From Gammaproteobacteria bacterium (lineage in GTDB: Bacteria > Pseudomonadota > Gammaproteobacteria > Steroidobacterales > Steroidobacteraceae), in contig RGUL01000001.1 in NCBI GenBank assembly GCA_010027845.1, forward strand, positions 1-64,000: 64,000 bases of DNA, in the 5' to 3' direction. The translations under genes were made by a program, and so were the position numbers. Shown in pieces: positions 1 to 10,557 of the stretch (within the stretch, counting starts at the first letter, position 1; each line of letters begins with the position of its first letter). The notes beneath the pieces were generated by a model, which had not been told where the DNA came from, ran no database searches, and saw only the letters and a program-made list of their open reading frames with translations.

Positions 1-2
1 TC

Positions 3-1346
3 GATCCACTCGCGGGTGCAGGGAAACGCCCCGAGACGCGACTGCATTTCAATCGCGGCAGCTTCGAGATGTTGGTCGAGGAATTGCTGCAAGGTGCACG
101 ACTGCACTGCCGCTGGGTCGACTTCGAGCAGAGCGTGCGCCACGTGGTGCAGTCCGTCTACGCACATCTGGATAACGCGGGACTCGGGCGCCAGGTGCGT
201 ACCATCGAGTTGCTGCGGCCGGTGTTTTTCCAAAGCACGCGCGCCTACCTCGTCGGCAGACTGGAGACAGATCAAGGTGCGACGCCACTCGTGCTCGCTT
301 TGCAACATTTGGAAAACGGCCTCGCCATCGATGCCGTCATGCTCGACGAAAATGACATCAGCGTCGTGTTCGGTTTCACACGCTCGTATTTCCACGTCGA
401 TCTCGAGCGCGTCGTCGAAGCGGTCGTTTTCTTGCGCCGCTTGCTGCCACGCAAACCTTTGAGCGAAATTTTCACGGTGCTCGGTCGCGCAAAACAGGGC
501 AAGACCGAGCGCTACCGCGAGCTCGTCCGGCATTTAGACAGGTCTCACGATCTGTTCGCGCATGCACCGGGCGAACGTGGTCTCGTGATGGTGTGCTTCA
601 CCCTGCCCTCGCTAGACCTCGTCTTCAAGTTGATACGCGATCGCTTTCCGCCAGTGAAGAACGTACTGCGGCAAGACGTACTCGACAAATACAAGTTCGT
701 CTTTCGGCACGATCGTGCCGGCCGACTCGTCGACGCCCAAGAGTTCAAACGCGTACGCTTGCCGCGCGCCAGATTCTCACCCGAGTTACTCGCAGAGCTT
801 GCCGACGAGACCGCCGAGACCGTGCACGTCGACGGCGACGATTTGATCTTCGATCATATGTACGTCGAGCGGCGCATGGTGCCGTTGAACCTGTTCTTAC
901 GCGAGGCAGATCGCGAAGCGGCCGATCGCGCCGTGCTCGACTACGGTCAGGCGATACGCGATCTGGCTTGCTCGAATATTTTTGCTGGTGATCTGCTGCT
1001 CAAAAATTTCGGCGTGACCCGTCATGGTCGCGTGATCTTTTACGACTACGACGAGTTGTGCCAGGTAACCGATTGCAGATTCCGAGAAGTGCCGGTGGCC
1101 GATAACGAAGAGGACGAAATGCGTGGCGAAGCGTGGTTTTACGTCGCCGACAACGACGTATTCCCCGAAACGTTCATCAACTTCTTAGCTTTCGACGATG
1201 CGCAACGCGATCTATTCATGCGTGCGCACGGCGACGTGTTAACGGCAGATTATTGGCGCCGGCTCGCCGCTCGCATCAAAGCCGGCGAAGTTCTCGAAGT
1301 TCTTCCTTACCGACCGCGAAGGCTCGGCTTATCGCTACTTCCTTGA
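3..1346 (+). CDS. aceK: Isocitrate dehydrogenase kinase/phosphatase, C-terminal part (5' end outside window)
   Basis: Frame open from base 3; 'RAYLVGRLE', 'VFGFTRSYFHVDLE', 'RHGRVIFYDYDELC' and 'GEAWFYVADNDVFPETF' are AceK family signatures. Confidence 0.95.
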   Translation, partial: DPLAGAGKRPETRLHFNRGSFEMLVEELLQGARLHCRWVDFEQSVRHVVQSVYAHLDNAGLGRQVRTIELLRPVFFQSTRAYLVGRLETDQGATPLVLALQHLENGLAIDAVMLDENDISVVFGFTRSYFHVDLERVVEAVVFLRRLLPRKPLSEIFTVLGRAKQGKTERYRELVRHLDRSHDLFAHAPGERGLVMVCFTLPSLDLVFKLIRDRFPPVKNVLRQDVLDKYKFVFRHDRAGRLVDAQEFKRVRLPRARFSPELLAELADETAETVHVDGDDLIFDHMYVERRMVPLNLFLREADREAADRAVLDYGQAIRDLACSNIFAGDLLLKNFGVTRHGRVIFYDYDELCQVTDCRFREVPVADNEEDEMRGEAWFYVADNDVFPETFINFLAFDDAQRDLFMRAHGDVLTADYWRRLAARIKAGEVLEVLPYRPRRLGLSLLP

Positions 1347-1348
1347 GG

Positions 1349-2518
1349 TCATCGCGCGGCGGCGAATGCGCGCTCGAGGTCCGCGATCAAGTCATGCGGA
1401 TCTTCGAGACCGATCGATAGGCGAATACTCCCCGCGCGAATGTCGCTCCATTCGCGCTCCTCGGGGTTGAGTTCACGACCACCCATCATTTGTGGCGGCA
1501 CGATCAAAGACTCCGTCGACCCTAGGCTCGCAGTGTGAGCGAATAAGGTCAGCGCCTCGGTGACCCGACGCCCAGCCTCCGCGCCGGCACGCAGATCGAA
1601 CGTGACGACACAGCCGAAGTCTTGCATTTGCGCGCGCGCAAGCGCGTGGAAGCGCGAGCTCGTCAAACCCGGGTAGCGCACGTTCTCGACTTCCGGTCGC
1701 GCCGCCAGCCACTCGGCGACCGCCAGCGCATGCGCGCTTTGCGTGCGGTAGCGCACGAAATAAGTTTTCATCCCACGCACCATCAACGACGCCGAATGCG
1801 GGTCGAGTTGCGAGCCGAGCGCGCGGAACTCGGCGCGGACCTTGCGGATCGGCTCGCCGCTACCGATCACCGCACCGCCCATCACGTCGCCCGCACCGGT
1901 CGCAAATTTGGTGAGGCTGTGGACGAAAAGATCGACCTCGAACTTGCCGTGCTGATGAAAACCGGCAAACGTGTTGTCGAGCACCGTTAGCGCACCGTAC
2001 TGACGCGCGAGCCGCGTGATCACGGCGATGTCTGCGATTTTGGTGACGGGGTTGGTTGGACTCTCGAAAATCACGAGTTTAGTCGGTGTGCCGGCGAGCG
2101 CGCGCTCGATGCCGACATGATCTTCGATCGATAGCATGGTCGAACGCACACCGTAGCGCCCGAGCAAATTACGCGTCAGTTGCCGCGTGGGTGCGTAGCC
2201 CTCGGCAAAATGCAACACCTGATCGTTGGTCTGCGTGAGCGCGAGCAAGGTCTGCGCGATGGCGTTCACGCCCGACGCGCAGGTCACACAGTCCTCGCGG
2301 CGCTGCAACCCCGCGAGTAGCAATTCGAGTTGTCGAACGGTCGGGTTTGCGACGCGCGAGTAAAAATATCCCTCGCGCTCGCCGCGGATCATGCGCAGCG
2401 ATTCATCGACTGTCTCGAACTCCCACTTGACGTTTTCGTAAATGGGAAAGAGCAGCGATTGGTTATCCGACGGCTGTGGCGGCAACGGCGGATGATTGAC
2501 CCGAGTTTCGTCTTTCAT
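1349..2518 (-). CDS. Cystathionine gamma-synthase/lyase family PLP enzyme
   Basis: Cys/Met-metabolism PLP family; Lys site 'VHSLTKFATGAGDVMGG', 'SLGSTESLIVPPQMM', 'SIRLSIGLEDPHDLIADLE'. Start set at MKDETRV rather than the ORF maximum. Confidence 0.88.
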   Translation of the reverse strand: MKDETRVNHPPLPPQPSDNQSLLFPIYENVKWEFETVDESLRMIRGEREGYFYSRVANPTVRQLELLLAGLQRREDCVTCASGVNAIAQTLLALTQTNDQVLHFAEGYAPTRQLTRNLLGRYGVRSTMLSIEDHVGIERALAGTPTKLVIFESPTNPVTKIADIAVITRLARQYGALTVLDNTFAGFHQHGKFEVDLFVHSLTKFATGAGDVMGGAVIGSGEPIRKVRAEFRALGSQLDPHSASLMVRGMKTYFVRYRTQSAHALAVAEWLAARPEVENVRYPGLTSSRFHALARAQMQDFGCVVTFDLRAGAEAGRRVTEALTLFAHTASLGSTESLIVPPQMMGGRELNPEEREWSDIRAGSIRLSIGLEDPHDLIADLERAFAAAR

Positions 2519-2562
2519 CGTCGCATTGTACCGACGCCGACCCGTTGCACTCAGTAGAGCCC

Positions 2563-3411
2563 TTAGCCGCCCGCGGCCCGGGCCATCTGCTCTTCGAGTT
2601 GCCGACGACGCTCGAGACGACGCATCCAAAGAGTCGAGCAGACCACACAGAGCGCGACGACCGCCACCATGATACTTGCGAGCGCATTGACGTCGGGGCT
2701 GACACCGAGTCGTACCTTGGAAAAAATCACCATTGGCAAGGTCGAGGCGCTAGGGCCGGCGACGAACTGTGAAATCACGACATCGTCCCATGACAGCGTG
2801 AACGCCAACAGCCAACCCGAGATAATCGCCGGCAGGATCAACGGCAGCGTGATCGAGAAAAACACCCGCGCGGGACGCGCACCGAGATCGAGCGCCGCCT
2901 CCTCCAAAGAATCGTCGAACCCCGCAAGCCGTGACTGCACGACGACGGTGACGTACGAGAGGCAAAAGGTGACGTGCGCGATCGTGATCGTCACGAATCC
3001 GCGCCCGTCGGGCCAGCCGATCGCATGCTCGAGCGCAACGAACAACAACAGCATCGACAGGCCCGTGATCACCTCAGGCATCACGAGTGGCGCGGTCGTC
3101 AGTCCCGCGAGCAACGCTCGACCACGAAACGGACCGAAGCGCGCGAGCACGAGGCCAGCGACCGTTCCGAGTACGACCGACAGAGTGGCGGTCACCGCGG
3201 CGATACGAATCGACAGCCATGCGGCATCGAGTATGTGGCCATTCGACAACAGCGCCGAATACCACTTCAAGGTCGGGGAATGCGCCGCGTCCCATACCGT
3301 CACGAGCCGCGAATTATTGAAGGAGAACACGATCATCGAGAGGATCGGCAGATACAGGAACGACAACCCCACAACGAGCGCCGTCTTGCGAAACCGACCA
3401 CGCGACATCAT
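2563..3411 (-). CDS. potI: Putrescine/spermidine ABC transporter permease
   Basis: Binding-protein-dependent permease motif 'EEAALDLGARPARVFFSITLPLILPAIISG'; overlaps the upstream permease stop by 4 bp. Confidence 0.92.
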   Translation of the reverse strand: MMSRGRFRKTALVVGLSFLYLPILSMIVFSFNNSRLVTVWDAAHSPTLKWYSALLSNGHILDAAWLSIRIAAVTATLSVVLGTVAGLVLARFGPFRGRALLAGLTTAPLVMPEVITGLSMLLLFVALEHAIGWPDGRGFVTITIAHVTFCLSYVTVVVQSRLAGFDDSLEEAALDLGARPARVFFSITLPLILPAIISGWLLAFTLSWDDVVISQFVAGPSASTLPMVIFSKVRLGVSPDVNALASIMVAVVALCVVCSTLWMRRLERRRQLEEQMARAAGG

Positions 3412-4331
3412 CGCCGTGCCGCCTCGATTTCGCGGTTTTGATACCGCTGGAAGACCAAGATCGGCAGCAGCAACCCCACAAGTAACACGATCGCCACGGC
3501 ACTGGCGACCGGCCAATCGCGATTGGCGAAAAATTCGTCGGACAACACACGGCCGATCATGAGTTGATCGGACCGGCCGAGCAGCGAAGGAATCACGTAT
3601 TCACCGACCGCTGGGATGAACACCAATAGACAACCAGCGACGATGCCGGGAATCGACAAAGGCAACGTGATGCGCAGGAAAGCGGTCATGGGTCGCGCGC
3701 CGAGATCGGCTGCCGCCTCGAGCAGCGTGAGGTCGTGTTTCTCGAGATTGGAATACAGCGGCAAAATCATGAACGGCAGATAGGAATAGACGATGCCGAC
3801 GTACACCGCGAAGTCCGTATAGAGCAGTGTCAGCGGCTGGTCGATCAGTCCGACGGCGAGCAACACGTTGTTGACGACACCGTCGTTCTGCAGCAAACCG
3901 ACCCAGGCATAAACACGCAGCAAAAACGAGGTCCAGAACGGCAGCACGATCAGCATCAACAAAAGATTACGCGTCGACTCGCGCGCGCGTGCGATGGCAT
4001 ATGCCATCGGATAGCCGATCGCGAGACAAATCAAGGTCGACACCGCCGCAACTTTGATCGAATACGCGAACGTCGCGATGTACAGCGAATCGGCGATGAG
4101 GTAGTGATAGTTACCGAGATTGAAAATCGCACGCCAATGCGCGCCATCTTCCGTCAACTCGAAGAGCGGTGCGTACGGCGGCATGCTGAAGCGCACTTCA
4201 GAGAACGAAATCTTGAAGACGATCAGAAACGGCACCACGAAGAACGCGAGCAGCCACGCGTAGGGCACGCCGATCACGACGCGTCGACCGTATTCGCCCG
4301 CAAGAATCTCTTTAAGACGCGCGAGCGTCAC
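3408..4331 (-). CDS. potH: Putrescine/spermidine ABC transporter permease (GTG start overlapping potG stop)
   Basis: 'LEAAADLGARPMTAFLRITLPLSIPGIVAG'; multi-TM protein between potG and potI. Confidence 0.92.
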   Translation of the reverse strand: MTLARLKEILAGEYGRRVVIGVPYAWLLAFFVVPFLIVFKISFSEVRFSMPPYAPLFELTEDGAHWRAIFNLGNYHYLIADSLYIATFAYSIKVAAVSTLICLAIGYPMAYAIARARESTRNLLLMLIVLPFWTSFLLRVYAWVGLLQNDGVVNNVLLAVGLIDQPLTLLYTDFAVYVGIVYSYLPFMILPLYSNLEKHDLTLLEAAADLGARPMTAFLRITLPLSIPGIVAGCLLVFIPAVGEYVIPSLLGRSDQLMIGRVLSDEFFANRDWPVASAVAIVLLVGLLLPILVFQRYQNREIEAARR

Positions 4332-5440
4332 GTGCTGAGCACCACCGGTGCCGCCGGCTGCCAACTGAGATACACCGATTCGTCCCACACGATTCGCTCA
4401 TCGGTCTGGCGCTCGGTATTCGGTATCGTCACCCGCACCATCCGACCGCCGTCGAGTCGCACGAGGTACACGGAGATATCACCCATGTACGCAATCTCCT
4501 TGACGACGCCGTGCGCGACGTTGTCGGTCACCGTCGGTCGGTCGCGTGACATGCCGATCTTTTCGGGCCGGATGGCCACCACCACCCGCGCTTCGGGCGC
4601 GGCGCTGATGCCGTGACTGACGAACACCGGCGCATCGAGCTCCTCACAACGAATTCGGACATGGTCCGGCTCGTCCTCGACCAGACTGCCTTCGAAGATA
4701 TTCACCGAGCCGATGAAATCGGCGACGAACCGCGAATTCGGGAACTCATAGATTTCGGTGGGCGTGCCGACCTGCACGATCTGTCCTTTGTTCATCACAC
4801 CGATGCGGGTGGCGAGAGTCATCGCCTCTTCTTGGTCATGGGTCACGACGATAAAGGTGACACCGAGTTTCTCCTGCAGATTGATCAGTTCGAATTGCGT
4901 CTGCTCGCGCAGTTTTTTATCCAACGCCCCGAGCGGCTCGTCGAGTAACAACAATTTCGGGCGCTTCACGAGAGCGCGCGCGAGTGCCACGCGCTGGCGT
5001 TGCCCGCCCGAGAGTTGGTGCGGCTTCCGCTGCGCGTAGTCGCGCAACTGAACGATTTCGAGCATTTCCTGCACGCGACGCTCGATGTCGGCTTTCGCCA
5101 AACCTTCTTGCTCGAGCCCAAACGCGACGTTACGCGCCACCGTCATGTGCGGAAAGAGTGCGTAGGACTGGAACATCATGTTGACCGGCCGCTCGTAGGG
5201 CGGGATCGCAGCCATATCTTGGCCGTCAATCAAAATTCGACCGGCACTCGGCGTCTCGAAACCGGCGAGCATACGCAGCAACGTCGTTTTGCCGCAGCCC
5301 GAGCCGCCCAACAAACAAAATATTTCGCCGCGCTTGATGGAGAGCGAAACCTGATCGACCGCCACGAAGTCGCCGAAGCGCTTCGTGACGGCCTCGATCC
5401 GAACGTACTCTGCGCCGCGATCGATCGTCCGATCGCTCAT
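4328..5440 (-). CDS. potG: Polyamine ABC transporter ATP-binding protein
   Basis: Walker A 'GGSGCGKTT', signature 'LSGGQRQRVALARAL', Walker B 'LLLLDEPLGALD', C-terminal TOBE region. Confidence 0.95.
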   Translation of the reverse strand: MSDRTIDRGAEYVRIEAVTKRFGDFVAVDQVSLSIKRGEIFCLLGGSGCGKTTLLRMLAGFETPSAGRILIDGQDMAAIPPYERPVNMMFQSYALFPHMTVARNVAFGLEQEGLAKADIERRVQEMLEIVQLRDYAQRKPHQLSGGQRQRVALARALVKRPKLLLLDEPLGALDKKLREQTQFELINLQEKLGVTFIVVTHDQEEAMTLATRIGVMNKGQIVQVGTPTEIYEFPNSRFVADFIGSVNIFEGSLVEDEPDHVRIRCEELDAPVFVSHGISAAPEARVVVAIRPEKIGMSRDRPTVTDNVAHGVVKEIAYMGDISVYLVRLDGGRMVRVTIPNTERQTDERIVWDESVYLSWQPAAPVVLST

Positions 5441-5447
5441 GCGTCGA

Positions 5448-6578
5448 TCATTGCCCGGTTTTGACGCGAGTCCAAGACCGCGTCAGCAGACGGTTGAATT
5501 CCGGCGACTCCGGCAGATCCGGTACGAGTTTCTTCATCAACTCGTCCGACGGATAGACGTTTGGATTACCCGTCACCGACGCATCGATCAAAGACTTCGA
5601 GGCCGAGTTGCCGTTGGCATACTGGATGAAGCTGCTGTTCTTCGCCGCCACATCAGGGCGCAACATGTAGTTGATGAACAGGTGCGCGTTATTCGGGTGC
5701 TTGGCGTCTTTCGGAACCGCGAATTGATCGAAGAACATCACCGCACCCTCTTTCGGGATGTTGTACGACACTTCGATACCGTTCTTCGCCGACTCGGCGC
5801 GCGTCTTAGCCTGCAACACGTCGCCGGACCAGCCTAACGCGAGGCAAACGTTACCGTTAGCCAGACCGTCGATGTAGGCCGAAGAATTGAAGTTGCGAAT
5901 GTACTTGCGCACCGATTGCAACACCTTTTCGGCGGCAGCGAGATCCTCGGGATTTTCGCTATTGGCGTCCTTGCCGAGATAGATGAGGACCGTGCCGACC
6001 ACTTCGGAGGGCGCATCGAGCAAAGTCACGCCGCAATCGGCAAATTTCGAAACAACCTTGGGGTCGTAAAACATCGCGAAACTGTCGACCGGCGCGTTCG
6101 GCATCCGCTCTTTGATTTTCTTGACGTTGTAACCGACCCCGGACGTGCCCCACATATAGTTCACGGAGTGTTCATTGTTCGCATCGAATGCTTTGGAGAT
6201 TCGACCGGCGATTTCCGGATCGACGTTTCCGATATTCGACAACTGTTGCCGGTCGAGTTTCGAATAGACACCCGCCTTGTTTTGGCGGTAGAGGAAAGCA
6301 GCCGATGGCACGACGATGTCATAGCCCGTGTTACCCGCCAACATTTTGGTGTCGAGCATCTCGTTCGAGTCGAACACGTCGTAGTTGACCTTGATACCGG
6401 TTTCTTTGGTGAACGCCTCGAGCACGGTCGGCTCGATGTAGTCGGACCAGTTGTAGACGTTGAGGATCTTTTCTTCCGCAGGAGCGGCTCGATCGGCGGC
6501 GGGCTTACCGCTGCAAGCGACGAGCGCGAGCGCGGCGACGGCGGCCGCAAGGGCCGGACGGACTTGAAGGACATTCAC
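5448..6578 (-). CDS. potF: Putrescine-binding periplasmic lipoprotein
   Basis: Signal 'AALALVACSG' lipobox; 'LNVYNWSDYIEPTVLEAFTKETGIKVNYDVFDSNEML' is typical of PotF/PotD. Confidence 0.95.
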   Translation of the reverse strand: MNVLQVRPALAAAVAALALVACSGKPAADRAAPAEEKILNVYNWSDYIEPTVLEAFTKETGIKVNYDVFDSNEMLDTKMLAGNTGYDIVVPSAAFLYRQNKAGVYSKLDRQQLSNIGNVDPEIAGRISKAFDANNEHSVNYMWGTSGVGYNVKKIKERMPNAPVDSFAMFYDPKVVSKFADCGVTLLDAPSEVVGTVLIYLGKDANSENPEDLAAAEKVLQSVRKYIRNFNSSAYIDGLANGNVCLALGWSGDVLQAKTRAESAKNGIEVSYNIPKEGAVMFFDQFAVPKDAKHPNNAHLFINYMLRPDVAAKNSSFIQYANGNSASKSLIDASVTGNPNVYPSDELMKKLVPDLPESPEFNRLLTRSWTRVKTGQ

Positions 6579-6691
6579 GCGGTGGTCTCCCTGAGAACCG
6601 GTATAGGCAAGGCGCCCGGCGGACGCGCCGCTTTTATAGCGCAGCGAGCCCCGTGGGGGAAGCCAAGATCAGCGTTGTCGGGCCGCGGAGC

Positions 6692-7468
6692 TCATGGGGC
6701 CCGCCTGCGGCGTGCCGCGCGCTCACGCGCCGCCGCACCGAAAGCCGCGAACAACGCCACCGAAAATTCGTTGGCCATCACGCGCCACTCCGGGTGCCAT
6801 TGCACGGCACGCGCGAACGTCGGCGCGGCAGCGACGCGAAATGCTTCGACGAGGCCATCGGGTGCACGCGCTTCGACCACGAGCCCGGGTGCAAGCTCCC
6901 GCACCCCCTGCCAATGCAAAGAGTTCACGCGAATGCGAGTCGCGCCGCCCGCCCATGCACGCATCGGCCCGTCGGCTTCGAGTTCCACCTCGTGCGCGGG
7001 TCCGTACTGCACGTCTAGCGGTTTGGATTCGTCGTCGCGGTGATCGAGCATGCCGGGCACTTCGTGCACGCGTTGCCACAGCGTCCCGCCGAGTGCGACG
7101 TTCATCTCCTGACAACCGCGGCAAATCCCGAGCACGGGAATACCGAGCGCGATGGCGCGCGGAATCAGTGCGAGCGTGGTCGAGTCGCGGGCCGGATCGT
7201 GCAACGTACCCGGCACGCTCGGTTCGCCGTCGTAATGATACGGCTCGACGTTCGAAGGACTACCTGGCAATAACAAACCGTCGAGCTCCGCGAGCACGGC
7301 ATCGACATCTAGCGGCTCGGGCAACGACGGCACGAGCAAAGGCAGGCCGTGCGCAGCGCGTGCGACCGCATGCGCATATTTCTCACCCACGGCGTGAAAA
7401 GGATGCGCACCGAGCATGCGGCGATCGGCCGGTATTCCGATGACGGGCAACGACATGACGGGGTGCAT
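6692..7468 (-). CDS. puuD: Gamma-glutamyl-gamma-aminobutyrate hydrolase family (class I GATase-like)
   Basis: 'LDGLLLPGSPSNVEP', nucleophile motif 'PVLGICRGCQEMNVALGG', 'AVQWHPEW'. Confidence 0.88.
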   Translation of the reverse strand: MHPVMSLPVIGIPADRRMLGAHPFHAVGEKYAHAVARAAHGLPLLVPSLPEPLDVDAVLAELDGLLLPGSPSNVEPYHYDGEPSVPGTLHDPARDSTTLALIPRAIALGIPVLGICRGCQEMNVALGGTLWQRVHEVPGMLDHRDDESKPLDVQYGPAHEVELEADGPMRAWAGGATRIRVNSLHWQGVRELAPGLVVEARAPDGLVEAFRVAAAPTFARAVQWHPEWRVMANEFSVALFAAFGAAARERAARRRRAP

Positions 7469-7494
7469 GAACCCTAAGGGGGTGCCAGCGGTGT

Positions 7495-10400
7495 CTAAGC
7501 GGGTTGCTCCGTGCGCTTGCGCCGCCAGGGCGGTGTCAGCCAGCGCTCGGAAATTTCAGCAACCAAAGAATATGCAGCAGGCACCACGACCAACGACAAC
7601 GCGGTCGAGGTGACGAGACCACCGATCACCGAAACGCCCAAAGGACCGCGGAAACCGCCGTCCGCGCCGAGACCCAAAGCGATCGGCAGCATTCCAGCGC
7701 CCATCGCGACGGTCGTCATGATCACCGGGCGCACGCGCTTGCGGCAGGCCTCGATCAAGGCGTCGTGACGCGAAAGACCTGCTTGCTCACCGAGCACCGC
7801 GTAGTCGACGATCAAGATGGAATTTTTAGTCGCGATCCCCGTCAACAACAAAAGTCCGATCAAGGACGGCAACGATAGCGAACTGCCCGTCAGCAACATC
7901 AGACCGAAGGCACCGCCACCGCACAACGGCACCGCCGCCAAAATGACCAGCGGTTGTGACGCGCTTTTAAAGAGCAACAACAACACCACATACACCGCCA
8001 CCACACCCGCCAGCATCGCGAGCGCGAAGCCGATGAAGAGATCAAAGAATGCTTCCGAATCCCCTGCCGGCATGAGGCGCACGCCCGGCGGCAAATTGGT
8101 CGCCGCCGGCAACTTGCGAACTTTAGACATCACGTCGCCGAGCGGCCGACCATTCAATTCGGCCGTCACGGTCACGTTGCGTTCACGATCGAGACGATCG
8201 ATACGCGCCGGACCGCTCGCCTCGTATATATCAGCGACTGCGGACAAGGGCACCGGGCCGCGCGCACCCGGTACGCGCAATTGACCGAGCACCGATTTGT
8301 CGCTCAAGGCGGACTCTGCCAGTTGCACGCGAATCGGCACTTGGCGTTCAGCGAGATTCAATTTGGCCAATCTTTGACGTACGTCGCCGCTGGTTGCGAC
8401 GCGCGCCGCGTCGGCGATGTCGACCGTCGAGACGCCGAGATCGGCAGCGCGCGCAGGGTCCGGCCGAATGACGAGTTCGGGCCTCAACAAGGCGGCCGAC
8501 GTACTCACCGTGCCGAGGCCGGGCAACGCTCGGATCGCCGCCGCGAGATCACGCGCAGCGACGGCGAGTTGTTCGGAGTCGCGCCCTGCGAGCACGAGAC
8601 TCAGACGATCGCCGGGGCCGGCGGCAGCGAAACTGACGCGTACGCCGGGCATGGAGCGCATCTGTGCACGCACCACGTCTTCGAGTTGAGCGGTCGAGCG
8701 CGTACGATCTTTTTTGAATTGCAGCGTGAGGTTCAACTTGCGAACCTCGGGAAAACTCAAACCGCCACCCATGCTCTCGCCCGACTCGGCGCCGATCGTG
8801 GTGAAGATGCTCTCGACCTCGGGAATCTTACGCAAGCGCTCGCGCACTTCGCGCCCGGCCGCCAGCGACTCGTCGAGACGCGCGCCGGGTGGCAGTTCGA
8901 CCTGCAACAACGCACGGTTCGAATCGGTCGAGGGCACGAAAGTTTTCGGGATGAACGGAATGATGGCCAGCGACAATACGAATACGCCGAGCGCCATCCA
9001 GACGATACGCCAACGATGTGCGAGCGCGTGCTCGACGAGATCAAGATAACGACGCATCAACTTCGAATCTTTGGTGTCGCGCGGTTCGCCCTTCATGAAA
9101 TGACCCGCCAACATCGGCGTCAGCAAACGGGCAACCAGCAACGAGAACAGCACGGCTGCCGCCGCGGTCCAGCCGAACTCGCGGAAAAATTTACCCGTGA
9201 CGCCGGGCATGAAGGCGACCGGTACGAACACCGCCGCGAGCGTGGTCGAGGTCGCGATCACCGCGATACCGATCTCGTCTGCAGCATCGACCGCCGCCTG
9301 CATCGGATCTTTACCCATCGCGCGGTGTCGCGCGACGTTTTCAACCTCGACGATGGCATCATCGACGAGTATGCCGACCACCACGGCGAGCGCGAGTAAC
9401 GTCAACAAATTCAAAGAAAAACCGAGCCAATGCATCACCGCAAAAGTCGGCACGACCGAGAGCGGCAAGGCGATCGCCGAAATCCAAGTGGCGCGCCAAT
9501 CGCGCAGGAAAAACCACACCACGATCACGGCGAGCAGCGCGCCCTCGAGCAACATACTCATCGAGGAGTCGTACGACGCCTCGGCGTCCTCGACCGTCGA
9601 GGCCACTTCGATGAACGTCACCTCGGGATATTCCAAGCGCAGCTTGCGGATCCGTTCGCGCACGGCATTGCCGACCGCGACTTCACTCGAGCCACGCGTA
9701 CGTAGCACCGATACGCCGATTGCCGGTTGCTCGTTCAGCAGCGCGGCAGAGCGCGGCATCGCCGCGCCGTCGATCACGGTGGCGATCGCCGAAAGTCGAA
9801 CGCTGCGACCGTCGGGCAGGTAGATCGGATAATTTTCCAGATCGATCGCGTTGCGCACGATACCGACGGTGCGCACCGACTGCTCGCTGCCGCCGACCTC
9901 CGTCCGACCGCCCGGTCGCTCGGCCTGCAGTCTGGCGAGTTGCAGCGACACGGACGCCGCCGAAACACCGAGCGATTGCAGCGCCTCCGGCCGCAGATCG
10001 ACTCGGACTTCGCGATCGACGCCACCGGTTCTTTTGACCGAGCCGACACCCTTGACGCCGTACAACGCTTTAGTGACCGTGTCGTCGACGAACCACGACA
10101 GTTCGTCCGGCGCGAGGCGCTTCGATTGGACCGAATACGCGAGTAACGTACCGCCGATCAAATTGAGTCGTTGCACCACCGGCTCGTCGATATCCGCCGG
10201 CAGTTCCCGTCGCACGCGCGTCACCGCGTCACGCACTTCGTCGAGCGCTTGGTCGATGTCGCGACCAATTTCGAATTCGATCTTGGTGACCGAAGACCCC
10301 TCGCTGACGGCCGAGGTCATCTTTTTGATGTCGGCGATACTCGCGACCGAATCTTCGATTTTACGCGTGACGTCGGTTTCGAGTTGCGATGGGGTAGCGC

Positions 10401-10557
10401 CCGCCAGACTCACCTGCACTTGCACGGTCGGCAAGGCGATATCGGGCAAAGTGGAGATCGGCAATTGTCGTAGACCCCAAAATCCCGCGAGCGTCAGCAA
10501 GACGAACAACAGGACAGAGGGCAGCGGATGCGCGATGCCCCAACGGGAGAGATTCAA
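7495..10557 (-). CDS. RND-family efflux transporter, inner membrane subunit
   Basis: 1020 aa; 'SKFFREFGWT'-type AcrB/HAE motifs, 'VDDAIVEVENV', 'GILTKNSI'-like 'GIATKNSILIVDYA'. Confidence 0.93.
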   Translation of the reverse strand: MNLSRWGIAHPLPSVLLFVLLTLAGFWGLRQLPISTLPDIALPTVQVQVSLAGATPSQLETDVTRKIEDSVASIADIKKMTSAVSEGSSVTKIEFEIGRDIDQALDEVRDAVTRVRRELPADIDEPVVQRLNLIGGTLLAYSVQSKRLAPDELSWFVDDTVTKALYGVKGVGSVKRTGGVDREVRVDLRPEALQSLGVSAASVSLQLARLQAERPGGRTEVGGSEQSVRTVGIVRNAIDLENYPIYLPDGRSVRLSAIATVIDGAAMPRSAALLNEQPAIGVSVLRTRGSSEVAVGNAVRERIRKLRLEYPEVTFIEVASTVEDAEASYDSSMSMLLEGALLAVIVVWFFLRDWRATWISAIALPLSVVPTFAVMHWLGFSLNLLTLLALAVVVGILVDDAIVEVENVARHRAMGKDPMQAAVDAADEIGIAVIATSTTLAAVFVPVAFMPGVTGKFFREFGWTAAAAVLFSLLVARLLTPMLAGHFMKGEPRDTKDSKLMRRYLDLVEHALAHRWRIVWMALGVFVLSLAIIPFIPKTFVPSTDSNRALLQVELPPGARLDESLAAGREVRERLRKIPEVESIFTTIGAESGESMGGGLSFPEVRKLNLTLQFKKDRTRSTAQLEDVVRAQMRSMPGVRVSFAAAGPGDRLSLVLAGRDSEQLAVAARDLAAAIRALPGLGTVSTSAALLRPELVIRPDPARAADLGVSTVDIADAARVATSGDVRQRLAKLNLAERQVPIRVQLAESALSDKSVLGQLRVPGARGPVPLSAVADIYEASGPARIDRLDRERNVTVTAELNGRPLGDVMSKVRKLPAATNLPPGVRLMPAGDSEAFFDLFIGFALAMLAGVVAVYVVLLLLFKSASQPLVILAAVPLCGGGAFGLMLLTGSSLSLPSLIGLLLLTGIATKNSILIVDYAVLGEQAGLSRHDALIEACRKRVRPVIMTTVAMGAGMLPIALGLGADGGFRGPLGVSVIGGLVTSTALSLVVVPAAYSLVAEISERWLTPPWRRKRTEQPA

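Noticed and set aside
8281-9399. 372-aa plus-strand ORF opposite the RND pump gene
   Set aside because: Antisense shadow ORF with the low-complexity Arg/His/Glu content seen throughout this GC-rich window.
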